NCBI GenBank assembly: GCA_017460395.1
Contig: JAFUBA010000154.1
Span: 1-64,000 of the forward strand
Length of the DNA stretch: 64,000 bases
Direction: 5' to 3'
DNA from: Clostridia bacterium
Lineage (GTDB): Bacteria; Bacillota; Clostridia; Christensenellales; Aristaeellaceae
Shown: piece by piece, positions 18,136 through 25,696 of the stretch
Position numbering within the stretch: position 1 is the stretch's first letter
How the letters are laid out: every line of letters starts with the position of its first letter
Translations under genes and position numbers: made by a program
Notes under the pieces: model-generated
The model's database searches: none
What the model was told of the DNA's origin: nothing
What the model saw: only the letters and a program-made list of their open reading frames with translations

Positions 18136-19158
18136 ATGCACCCCTATGGTATCTGTCTTGCCGCCTCCATCCTCGTGGGGCTCCTCGTGCTCTTTCTGTG
18201 TGACGCCCGAAAGATCAAAGATCCCATCGAGCGCAAAAACTGCATTCGGGCCCTCACCGTCTTTGCGGTTCTGGCCATTCCGCTTGGCCTTTTCTTCGGC
18301 CGCCTCGCCTTTGCCCTCGCCCGCTTTGCCTGGTTCCGGGACAGGGGTCTTGCATGGCTTTTCCAGCTACAGAATGGCGGCTTCATGCTCTATGGCGTCG
18401 TGGCCGGCCTCCTTCTGGCCTGCGTGCTTTCCGCAAAGATCTGCCGCATCCCCTTTTCTTCCATCGCGGATCTCGTGGCGGCGCCTGCGCTTTTGACCCT
18501 CTCCCTGGAGCGATTCTCCGAGTATCTCGTGCAGGTCGGCTACGGGTACCCCCTCAGCGACTGGTTCTCGGTCTGGGCATTTTCCCCGGATGAATACACC
18601 TCCATGAGCTACTTTCATCTGAAGGATATCCGCTTTCTGGAGCGCTTCCCCTTCGCCATGATCGACAGCCATTATGGGGAGGCCATGTGGGCCGTCTGTG
18701 TCCTGATGGGCTTGATCACGCTATGTCTCTTCTTTATCCTTCGGCATCACACCTTTCGCCGCGCGGGCGACCGCACCCTGATCGCGCTCAGCATGGTGAT
18801 TGCCAGCACCATCGCCTATGAGAGCATGCGGCAGGATGACGTCACCAAGTGGGGCGTGACCGGTGTCGTGCGGGCGGTGGAGGTGATCGGGGCGGTCCTG
18901 CTGCTCCTCGTCATGCTCTGGGCCCAGATCCGCATGCAGCCCCCGAGGAAGGTTTCCGCCATGGTGCTTTCCTGGATCTATCTCCTCCTCTGCATGGGCA
19001 TGGTGATCTGTATGGAGTTTGCCCTGGAGCGGAAGATCATGTTCCTACTCTGGATGCGCATGGATCTGTGCTATCTGGTGATGCTGCTGAGCTGTGCAGG
19101 CATGGTGCACGCCGTCTCTCTGACGATGCTAGGCCGCCAGCCTGACAGGCTGAATTGA
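18136..19158 (+). CDS. Divergent Lgt-like integral membrane protein (copy 2)
   Basis: 340 residues, paralogous to the protein at 11897 along the whole length. Shared landmarks are LAIPLGLxFxRL, the (Q/K)NGGFMLYG region, VGYG, FLERFPFA, ESMRQD and a final pair of membrane helices around MEFALERKI. In this copy the position of the Lgt GR-motif Arg appears retained (LERFSEYL). The start lies 8 bases after the previous stop. The two copies at the two ends of the operon suggest a heterodimer or acceptor-specific pair; the lipid-transfer role is inferred from fold only. Confidence 0.6.
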   Translation: MHPYGICLAASILVGLLVLFLCDARKIKDPIERKNCIRALTVFAVLAIPLGLFFGRLAFALARFAWFRDRGLAWLFQLQNGGFMLYGVVAGLLLACVLSAKICRIPFSSIADLVAAPALLTLSLERFSEYLVQVGYGYPLSDWFSVWAFSPDEYTSMSYFHLKDIRFLERFPFAMIDSHYGEAMWAVCVLMGLITLCLFFILRHHTFRRAGDRTLIALSMVIASTIAYESMRQDDVTKWGVTGVVRAVEVIGAVLLLLVMLWAQIRMQPPRKVSAMVLSWIYLLLCMGMVICMEFALERKIMFLLWMRMDLCYLVMLLSCAGMVHAVSLTMLGRQPDRLN

Positions 19159-19202
19159 AAGAGAGCTCCGAACAAGTGTTTGTTCGGAGCTCTCTTTCAA
19201 TT
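19153..19202. terminator. Perfect 23-base-pair hairpin, probable bidirectional terminator
   Basis: 19153-19175 pairs perfectly with 19180-19202 around a GTGT loop. The stop codon of the Lgt-like gene (19156-19158) lies inside the left arm. It separates the plus-strand operon from the minus-strand tRNA array. There is no long T-tract, only a TTTCAATT end, so termination is inferred from position and stability. Confidence 0.75.
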
Positions 19203-19240
19203 AGGTATTACTAAACGCCGGCGCGCAAGGGTACAAAAAA

Positions 19241-19311
<71 letters not shown>

Positions 19312-19318
19312 AGAAAAG

Positions 19319-19391
19319 AGCGGTAGACGGGATTCGGACCCGCGACATCCACCTTGGCAAGGTGGCACTCTACCAGCTGAGCTACTACCGC
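19319..19391 (-). tRNA. tRNA-Gly(GCC), second identical copy
   Basis: Identical over all 73 bases to 8351-8423, with the same AAAGA on the 3' side. It points to duplication of, or concerted evolution between, the two arrays. Confidence 0.95.
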
Positions 19392-19426
19392 ATAAAGAAG
19401 TTATTGAGAAGGGAAACCTTGAACCG

Positions 19427-19507
19427 TGCGGACGAAGAGACTTGAACTCTTACGCCATAAGGCACTAGATCCTAAGTCTAGCGCGTCCGCCATTCCGCCA
19501 CGCCCGC
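19427..19507 (-). tRNA. tRNA-Leu(TAG)
   Basis: A class II tRNA of 81 bases with a variable arm. Acceptor GCGGGCG/CGTCCGC (one G-U pair), anticodon stem CTAGA/TCTAG around CTTAGGA (anticodon TAG, reading CUN), discriminator A73. Confidence 0.95.
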
Positions 19508-19537
19508 ATATCTGCCCTCACTCAGGCAGATGGGATA

Positions 19538-19610
19538 TGACCCATTGGAGATTCGAACTCCAGACACCTTGATTAAAAGTCAAGTGCTCTGCCAACTGAG
19601 CTAATGGGTC
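19538..19610 (-). tRNA. tRNA-Lys(TTT)
   Basis: Acceptor GACCCAT with its partner, anticodon stem CTTGA/TCAAG around CTTTTAA (anticodon TTT), discriminator A73. Confidence 0.95.
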
Positions 19611-19614
19611 AGAA

Positions 19615-19685
19615 CTGGGGTGGCAGGAATCGAACCTGCGATGAGGGAGTCAAAGTCCCTTGCCTTACCATTTGGCTACACCCCA
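19615..19685 (-). tRNA. tRNA-Gln(TTG)
   Basis: Acceptor TGGGGTG/CACCCCA with the typical U1-A72 pair, anticodon loop CTTTGAC (anticodon TTG), discriminator G73. Confidence 0.95.
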
Positions 19686-19732
19686 TCGCAGCTGACAGTG
19701 GACTGCGTTTTGAAGCACAGTCGCAAAAATGG

Positions 19733-19805
19733 GGTGGGTAGTGGGACTCGAACCCACGCCATTCAGAGCCACAATCTGACGCTCTCCCACTGAACTATAC
19801 CCACC
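19733..19805 (-). tRNA. tRNA-His(GTG)
   Basis: Anticodon stem TCAGA/TCTGA around TTGTGGC (anticodon GTG). The diagnostic extra G(-1) is encoded at 19805 and pairs with C73 at 19733. The CCA end is encoded at 19730-19732. Confidence 0.95.
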
Positions 19806-19811
19806 ATAATG

Positions 19812-19885
<74 letters not shown>

Positions 19886-19945
19886 ATACCGCAAATCAGG
19901 CTTCACCTTTTTGGGCGCTGTCAGCCTCTCGGCTGACGGTGTTGG

Positions 19946-19974
19946 ATTATATCAGTCCGCCCGTGGGGTGTCAA
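19946..19974 (-). promoter_or_regulatory. Consensus promoter of the seven-tRNA operon
   Basis: On the minus strand an exact TTGACA (19969-19974), a 17-base spacer and an exact TATAAT (19946-19951), the strongest promoter in the window. Transcription order is Arg-His-Gln-Lys-Leu-Gly-Gly. A small TCAGCC/GGCTGA hairpin lies in the short leader. Confidence 0.92.
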
Positions 19975-20105
19975 CCACTTTTTTTGTTTTTCTCCTGCGC
20001 TGTCCGGGGAAATTTTTTATGGTCATTTGGCGGCCAGTCCGGCCTTTCGCCGTGTTCCCGTGCCTGCTGGTCCTGAAAAAATATTTTTACAGGTTGCCTG
20101 CTCGC

Positions 20106-20138
20106 GGAAAAAGTACCGGCGCCTTACGGCGCCGGTAC
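20106..20138 (-). terminator. Terminator of hpf
   Basis: A perfect 11-base stem GTACCGGCGCC/GGCGCCGGTAC around a four-base loop, followed on the minus strand by five T. Confidence 0.92.
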
Positions 20139-20157
20139 GCTGGTTCCATGATACTTG

Positions 20158-20694
20158 TCATGCCTCGGGTTCGAGCAGTCCCAGGCTTCCGTCCTTGCGC
20201 TGATACAGGACGTTGGTGCGGTCCGTATCCACGTTCACGAAAGCAAAGAAGTTGTGACCGAGCAGTTCCATCTGAATGGCTGCATCCTCCACCGACATCG
20301 GGCGTACCGGGAAGGTCTTGTGACGTACGATCTTGACCTCTTCCTCCTCCGCTTCCTCCTCGATGAATTCAGGCTCATCCACGAATGCATCTTCGCGCAG
20401 CCGCTTGCTCAGCTTGGTCTTGTGCCGGTGAATCTGCCGCTCCATCTTGGCCAGTGCCTTGTCGATGGCAGCAAACAGGTTGCCCTGGGCAGATGCCTCA
20501 GACCTCAGGATGACGTTGTTTCCCATGGGCACGGTGATTTCCACCACGCGCAGATCATCCTTGTCCTTGCGCATCTTTATCTGCATTTCCGTCTCGGGAA
20601 GCAGATACCGTTCCATCCTCGCGGTCTTTCTTTCGACCCGCTGGGTAATTCCCGGTGTAACGGACATGTTCCGGGCAGTGATTGTCAACTTCAT
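20158..20694 (-). CDS. hpf: Long-form ribosome hibernation promoting factor
   Basis: 178 residues. The N-terminal S30AE/YfiA domain (1-105: MKLTITARNMSVTPG, EITVPMGNNVILRSE, AAIDKALAKMERQI) binds the small-subunit decoding centre. An acidic linker (about 115-128) joins a C-terminal dimerisation domain (about 130-178: VRHKTFPVRPMSVEDAAIQM, GHNFFAFVN, VLYQRKDGSLGLLEP). This two-domain form makes 100S ribosome dimers in stationary phase in Firmicutes. RBS AAAGGAG. A hairpin lies in the leader just upstream. Confidence 0.95.
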   Translation of the reverse strand: MKLTITARNMSVTPGITQRVERKTARMERYLLPETEMQIKMRKDKDDLRVVEITVPMGNNVILRSEASAQGNLFAAIDKALAKMERQIHRHKTKLSKRLREDAFVDEPEFIEEEAEEEEVKIVRHKTFPVRPMSVEDAAIQMELLGHNFFAFVNVDTDRTNVLYQRKDGSLGLLEPEA

Positions 20695-21002
20695 AATTCG
20701 AAACTCCTTTCGGCATGACTTTTCTGTCAGAGGCAGATGTCAGAGATTATCTGCCTCCTGAGACAATGATCCGCCATCGGAGACACCCTCTTTCCATACC
20801 TTATTTCTGTTTCTTTCCGGGCGTCCTCTTTATGCGAAACGCCCAGCCTCTGATCAGGCCCTGCTCGCTGATCGTTTTCTTTTTCTCTCTTGCTTGTGCC
20901 CTTATATTTCGCCAGAAGACAGCTAATTCCTGCAGATTATGGCCAAATTTCTTCCGAATTTTCATTCTTTATATTCAACGAATGTTCGTTTCTATAAAAC
21001 AA
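20695..21002. other. Gene-free leader and spacer upstream of hpf
   Basis: No gene found. The segment is unusually AT-rich for this window. It contains the leader hairpin at 20730 and a short perfect palindrome AACGAA-TG-TTCGTT at 20977-20990. I could not identify a convincing -10/-35 pair for hpf. Confidence 0.4.
20730..20757 (-). promoter_or_regulatory. Leader hairpin upstream of hpf
   Basis: GAGGCAGAT (20730-20738) pairs with ATCTGCCTC (20749-20757), a 9-base stem with a 10-base loop, ending about 36 bases before the hpf start. No T-tract follows on the minus strand, so it is more likely an mRNA-stability or translational element than a terminator. Confidence 0.4.
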
Positions 21003-21038
21003 CCGAACCTTCGTCCGGAATATTGAACGAAGGTTCGG
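21003..21038 (-). terminator. Terminator of the GH94 gene
   Basis: CCGAACCTTCGT (21003-21014) pairs perfectly with ACGAAGGTTCGG (21027-21038). The minus-strand continuation is TTGTTTTA. Confidence 0.85.
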
Positions 21039-21072
21039 CTGCATTTCAGGCTAATATTCGCGTTTCCAGTGT

Positions 21073-23532
21073 TCAGGCACCCAGGGTGACCTTCACCGCG
21101 TGGTGCTTCCCGTCATGGAAGCACGGGATGACCTGACCGTCCACGGGCTTTCCATCCACGGTCACCTCACGCACGCCGCGGCACACGTGATCTGGGTTCA
21201 GGATCTCAATGTCCAGGATGTCCCCGCGGAACCTTCTGCTCACGCAGTAGCCGTCCCAGTCATGCGGAATGCACGGATCCACCTTCAGGCCGTCCCAGTC
21301 GGGCTTGATGCCCAGGATGTACTGGGAGATCACGTAGAAGTTCCATGCCGCCGTGCCGGTCAGCCAGCTGTTCTTGGCCTGGCCGAAGTTCTTGGCGTCC
21401 TTGCCGGCGATCATCTGGGAGTACACATAGGGCTCCATCTTGTGCAGGTCGCTGATCTCCTCGCGCCAGGCGGGGGCAATCCTGCTGTAGAGTGAGAAGG
21501 CACGGTCGCCGTGACCGACCACGGTTTCTGCCGCGATCACCCAGGGATTGTTGTGGCAGAAGATGCCGGCGTTCTCCTTGTATCCGCCGGGATAGCTGCT
21601 CACCTCGCCCAGTTCCTTATGGTATTCCTTATAGGCCGGCTGCAGCAGCACGATGCCGTGCTCGGTCTCAAGATGCTCCTGCACACTCTCAAGCGCCCGC
21701 TCTGCCTTCCCGTCCTCCAGGCCGATGCCTGCCATGACGCAGTAACCCTGGCTCTCGATGAAGATCTTGCCGTCCTCGCACTCTTTGCTGCCCACCTTGT
21801 GGCCCATGGCATCGTAGGCGCGCACGAACCAGTCGCCGTCCCAGCCGTCGGTGAGGACAGCCTCGCGCATCTTCTGGATCGCTTCCTCCTGGGCCTTCGC
21901 CTTGTCATCCCGGCCCAACCGCTTTTCCAGGGCCACCAGCTCCGGTCCGATGGACACGAACATGCCGGCGATCAGCACGGACTCTGCCACGCGGTCATCG
22001 GGGGCATTGGGGTTGGAGAAAGTCTGGAAGGACTCATCGGGCGTATCGGAGAAGCAGTTCAGGTTCAGGCAGTCATTCCAGTCGGCGCGGCCGATCAGCG
22101 GCAGACCGTGCGGTCCGCGGTTGTTGACCACATGATCGAAGCTGGCCTCCAGGTGCTCAAGCAGCGTACCCCAGTCGTCGGGGTTGCAGTCATAGGGGGT
22201 GTGCTCCTGCAGAATATCGAAATCCCCGGTCTCCTTGATGTAGGCCGCGGTGCCCGCAATCAGCCACAGCGGGTCATCGTTGAAGCCGCCGCCGATGTCG
22301 TTGTTGCCCTTCTTGGTGAGGGGCTGGTACTGGTGATAGCACCCGCCGTCGCGGAACTGCGTGGCGGCAATGTCCAGGATCCGCTCCCTCGCCCGCTCCG
22401 GGATCTGATGCACGAAGCCCAGAAGATCCTGGGAGGAGTCGCGGAAGCCCATGCCACGTCCGATGCCGCTCTCAAAGGAGGAGGCGGAGCGGGACATGTT
22501 GAAGGTGATCATGCACTGGTAGGGGTTCCAGATGTTCACCATCCGGGAGAGTTTCCCGTCGGAGCTCTTGAGCACATAGGCGCTGAGCAGTTCGTCCCAG
22601 TGCGCCCGAAGCGCCTGGAAGGCCTGGTCCAGCTTTTCATCCGAGAAGAGCCGCTCCAGAAGCTCATGGGCAGGCTTTTTATTGATGACACCGGGCGCCT
22701 CAAACTTTTCTTCCTCCGCAAGCTCCACATAGCCCAGGACAAAGTTGAAGGTCTTCTTCTCGCCCTTCTCCAGGTGTACCTTCACCTGGTGGGCTGCCAT
22801 GGGCTGCCAGCCGGATGCGATGGAGTTGCCCATCTTGCCCTCAAAGACGGCCTTTGGATGATCAAAACCGTTGTAGAGCCCAAGGAACGTCTCCATGTCC
22901 GTGTCAAAGCCGTCGCAGGCCGCATTCACACCGTAGAAGGCATAGTGGTTGCGGCGCTCGCGGTACTCGGTCTTGTGATAGACCACGCACTTTTCGCTGT
23001 CGCATTCCACCTCGACCTCGCCGGTGGAGAAGTTGCGCTGGAAGTTCAGCATGTCGTCCTGGGCGTTCCAGAGGCAGAACTCCACAAAGCTGGTGAGGGT
23101 GAGGTCCTTCGCTTCCCCGGAGGCATTTTCCAGGGTGATGCGGTGCACCTCGGCATCCTCGCCCAGCGGCACGAAGGATGTCTGGCGGCAGATGACATCG
23201 TTCTTTCTGCCCTCAATGATCGTGTAGCCCATGCCGTGGCGGCAGGTATAGCTGTCGAGCTCTGTCGCGGTGGGCTTCCAGCCGGGGTTCCAGACGGTCT
23301 CCCCGTCCTTTACGTAGAAATAGCGGCCGCCGTTGTCCACAGGGATATTGTTGTAGCGATAGCGGGTGATTCGGCGAAGACGCGCATCCCGGTAGAAGCA
23401 GTATCCGCCGGCGGTATTGCTCATCAGGCCGAAAAAGCGTTCACTGCCCAGGTAGTTGATCCAGGGATACGGCGTGCGGGGCGTCTCAATGACATACTCC
23501 CTTGCCGCATCATCAAAATGTCCGAATTTCAT
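21073..23532 (-). CDS. GH94 glycoside phosphorylase (cellobiose phosphorylase-like)
   Basis: 819 residues. The ATG at 23532 fits the family opening [18 protein letters not shown] and has AAAGGA upstream; the frame stays open further left without a ribosome site. The N-terminal beta-sandwich is followed by an (alpha/alpha)6 barrel. [12 protein letters not shown] carries the general acid Asp, and [18 protein letters not shown] and [17 protein letters not shown] are GH94 landmarks. The closest functional type is cellobiose phosphorylase, which turns cellobiose and phosphate into glucose and glucose-1-phosphate; other beta-glucoside acceptors are possible. No signal peptide, so it is cytosolic. 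It is monocistronic with its own promoter and terminator. Confidence 0.92.
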   Translation of the reverse strand: MKFGHFDDAAREYVIETPRTPYPWINYLGSERFFGLMSNTAGGYCFYRDARLRRITRYRYNNIPVDNGGRYFYVKDGETVWNPGWKPTATELDSYTCRHGMGYTIIEGRKNDVICRQTSFVPLGEDAEVHRITLENASGEAKDLTLTSFVEFCLWNAQDDMLNFQRNFSTGEVEVECDSEKCVVYHKTEYRERRNHYAFYGVNAACDGFDTDMETFLGLYNGFDHPKAVFEGKMGNSIASGWQPMAAHQVKVHLEKGEKKTFNFVLGYVELAEEEKFEAPGVINKKPAHELLERLFSDEKLDQAFQALRAHWDELLSAYVLKSSDGKLSRMVNIWNPYQCMITFNMSRSASSFESGIGRGMGFRDSSQDLLGFVHQIPERARERILDIAATQFRDGGCYHQYQPLTKKGNNDIGGGFNDDPLWLIAGTAAYIKETGDFDILQEHTPYDCNPDDWGTLLEHLEASFDHVVNNRGPHGLPLIGRADWNDCLNLNCFSDTPDESFQTFSNPNAPDDRVAESVLIAGMFVSIGPELVALEKRLGRDDKAKAQEEAIQKMREAVLTDGWDGDWFVRAYDAMGHKVGSKECEDGKIFIESQGYCVMAGIGLEDGKAERALESVQEHLETEHGIVLLQPAYKEYHKELGEVSSYPGGYKENAGIFCHNNPWVIAAETVVGHGDRAFSLYSRIAPAWREEISDLHKMEPYVYSQMIAGKDAKNFGQAKNSWLTGTAAWNFYVISQYILGIKPDWDGLKVDPCIPHDWDGYCVSRRFRGDILDIEILNPDHVCRGVREVTVDGKPVDGQVIPCFHDGKHHAVKVTLGA

Positions 23533-23669
23533 TCGTCGCGTGTTCCTTTCTGTGAGGTAGGATTTGGGGATCACGAAACACGGCAGCACACATCCGCATC
23601 CCATAAGGGGTTCGGACTCTCCATAAGGCACCGCCTGATTTTCGCAAACACACCAGTTATTCGGGCGCA

Positions 23670-23698
23670 AGTATACCACGTTGGCGCATCCCAAACAA
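23670..23698 (-). promoter_or_regulatory. Promoter of the GH94 gene
   Basis: On the minus strand TTGTTT (23693-23698), a 17-base spacer and TATACT (23670-23675). It leaves a leader of about 130 bases before the start codon; I recognise no riboswitch in it. Confidence 0.7.
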
Positions 23699-23787
23699 TG
23701 ACCGCCCGGGCCGCGGAACAGTGCAAAAAGTACGCATTTCCCTGGCCCCGGGCCTTCACAGAGTGCCCCAAAAGCCCTCTGAATTTC

Positions 23788-23816
23788 TTGCACTCACCCT
23801 CACAACGTGATAAGAT
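23788..23816 (+). promoter_or_regulatory. Promoter of the small conserved gene and dipeptidase
   Basis: TTGCAC (23788-23793), a 17-base spacer and TAAGAT (23811-23816). Downstream TGAAGT and ACTTCA (about 23858-23880) form a loose inverted repeat that could be an operator; this is weak. Confidence 0.6.
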
Positions 23817-23935
23817 GATTCCGTCTGCGCCGGGCAGAGGAAAACTATCCTATATTGAAGTGACTTTATTGGATTACTTCATTTGGGCTTCCTTCTCCCG
23901 GCACATGCGACTGCACCACCAAAGGAGGAGCCGAC

Positions 23936-24226
23936 ATGGCCGAAGCGCTATGGGTCAGAACCATCCGTCATCACCGGATCGATCGCCAGATCGTGGTCCC
24001 TTCCACCCGGTTCGACCCGCAAAGTGCCCTGGAGGAAGCGCTGCACAAAATGGACATTTCCCGTCCCCTGTGGCTGGACAAGAACCAGAGGGAATGGGAC
24101 GACTTCGGTCAGACACGCTTTTTGCCGGATGCCTTTCTGGAAAGCGTGGATTTTGACCGTCTTGAGATAGAATACATTGACCCGGATGCGCCAAAGCGCA
24201 CATCCAGAGACCCGCGAAACGCCTGA
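23936..24226 (+). CDS. Small conserved hypothetical protein
   Basis: 96 residues (MAEALWVRTIRHHRIDRQ...). I recognise the pattern ALWVR, PLWLDKNQREWDDFG, FLPDAFLESVDFDRLEIE and a basic KRTSRDPRN tail as a widespread Clostridial family without known function. It is soluble, with no signal peptide or metal motif. The GGAGG site is 9 bases upstream. It precedes the dipeptidase gene by 38 bases and probably shares its transcript. Confidence 0.8.
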   Translation: MAEALWVRTIRHHRIDRQIVVPSTRFDPQSALEEALHKMDISRPLWLDKNQREWDDFGQTRFLPDAFLESVDFDRLEIEYIDPDAPKRTSRDPRNA

Positions 24227-24264
24227 AACTTCAGGCAGATTACTAAGAGGAAGAGGAAAATCAG

Positions 24265-25650
24265 ATGGCTACGCATCAGGAATACCAGAAAAAAGTCAAC
24301 GCCCTTCTGGACAGCTGGAAAGAAGAATATGCCGCGATGCTCACCCGCTGGATCCGCGTGCCCTCCGTCAAGGGCGAGTCGGCAGACGGTGCACCCTTCG
24401 GGAAAGAGGTCCGGGAGATGCTGGATGTCGCCATGAAAGACTGCGAGGAGATGGGCTTTGCCACCCGGATCTTTGACGGATACGCCGGCGACGCCACCTT
24501 CGGCTCCGACGACCTCGAGCCCATCGCCGTGCTCGGGCACCTGGACGTGGTGCCGGTGGGTGACGGCTGGCGCGTCGATCCCTTTGCCGCCGTCCGCGAG
24601 GGCGACAACATCCTCGGCCGCGGCACCATCGATGACAAGGGTCCTGCCCTGGCATCCCTGTTCGCCATGCGCGCCATGAAGGAAGTGGGCATCCCCCTCA
24701 GGCGCTCCATCCGGCTGATCCTCGGCTGCGACGAGGAGAGCGGCTGGGAGGACATGGCCTACTACTGTGCCCACACACAGATGCCGGAGACCGGCTTCTC
24801 GCCGGATGCCAACTTCCCCCTGATCAACACCGAGAAGGGCATGCTGGTCATGTTTGTCCAGGCACCCCTCTCTGCAGACGGTCTCCAGGTCCTGTCCCTG
24901 TATACCGGCGAGCGCGTCAACGTGATCCCCGGCCAGTCCGTGGCCGTGGTGAAGGGCGATGCTCAGACTGTCCAAAAGGTGGAAGCCTTTGCGAAGGAGA
25001 CAGGCCTTGACTACACGGCACGGCTCACAGATGAGGGCGTGGAGATCACCGCCACCGGCATCCCCGGCCACTCCGCCTATCCGGAGGGCAGAAGGAACGC
25101 CATCGGCATGATGCTCCGCGTGCTTGATCACCTGGGCGTCGAGGGTGCCCTCAAGACCCTGGCCAGCGCCTACGGACAGGAGCACGACGGTGCCTCCCTC
25201 GGCATCGCCTGCCACGATGCCATCTCGGGTCCCCTGACCTGTAACATGGGCATCCTGCACCTGGAGAACGGCAAGGTCACGGCATCCCTCGATAACCGCT
25301 GCCCCATCGACGCAGACCTTGACGCCCTCGAGGCCAGCATCCGCATCCACCTGCCCGGCTTCAGCGTGCTGGAGGTGGAGAAGAAGGCACCCCACCATGT
25401 GCCCGCAGACAGCGAACTGGTGACCTCCCTCCTGGCTGCCTACGAGGAGGAAACCGGCCTCAAGGGTGAGGCCGAATCCACCGGCGGCGGCACCTACGCA
25501 AAGGTCCTCAAGCAGGGCGTGGCCTTCGGTGCCGCCTTCCCGGACGATGAGGACCTGGCCCATCAGGCCAACGAGTTCATTGAGCTGGACAAGATGATCT
25601 GCGCTGCCAAGATCTACGCAAACGCCCTGATCCGCCTGTGCGCAGAGTAA
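24265..25650 (+). CDS. Sapep/PepV-type Mn-dependent M20 dipeptidase
   Basis: 461 residues. The M20 signature GHLDVVPVGDGW gives the first metal His and Asp. GRGTIDDKGP carries the bridging Asp, and CDEESGWEDM the catalytic Glu and next ligand. The lid domain spans about 190-380. The C-terminal His ligand lies in DEDLAHQANEF. The size fits PepV and Sapep rather than short M20 amidohydrolases. It hydrolyses dipeptides in the cytosol, sometimes including beta-Ala-His. Confidence 0.93.
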   Translation: MATHQEYQKKVNALLDSWKEEYAAMLTRWIRVPSVKGESADGAPFGKEVREMLDVAMKDCEEMGFATRIFDGYAGDATFGSDDLEPIAVLGHLDVVPVGDGWRVDPFAAVREGDNILGRGTIDDKGPALASLFAMRAMKEVGIPLRRSIRLILGCDEESGWEDMAYYCAHTQMPETGFSPDANFPLINTEKGMLVMFVQAPLSADGLQVLSLYTGERVNVIPGQSVAVVKGDAQTVQKVEAFAKETGLDYTARLTDEGVEITATGIPGHSAYPEGRRNAIGMMLRVLDHLGVEGALKTLASAYGQEHDGASLGIACHDAISGPLTCNMGILHLENGKVTASLDNRCPIDADLDALEASIRIHLPGFSVLEVEKKAPHHVPADSELVTSLLAAYEEETGLKGEAESTGGGTYAKVLKQGVAFGAAFPDDEDLAHQANEFIELDKMICAAKIYANALIRLCAE

Positions 25651-25696
25651 GCATTCCCGGCCATCCATCATAAAGTACTTTTTTAGGAGTGAACAC

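Noticed and set aside
19153..19202. Long inverted repeat as a transposon end or attachment site
   Set aside because: No transposase, direct repeats or second copy are visible. Its place between convergent units fits a terminator.
20977..20990. Palindrome AACGAA-TG-TTCGTT as a LexA-type box
   Set aside because: It does not match the Gram-positive CGAAC-N4-GTTCG pattern well, and no promoter or SOS gene lies next to it.
21511..24156. Long open frame (about 880 codons) on the plus strand opposite the GH94 gene
   Set aside because: It is antisense to a clear GH94 enzyme and its translation has no family motifs. In GC-rich coding DNA the opposite frame is often open by codon bias.
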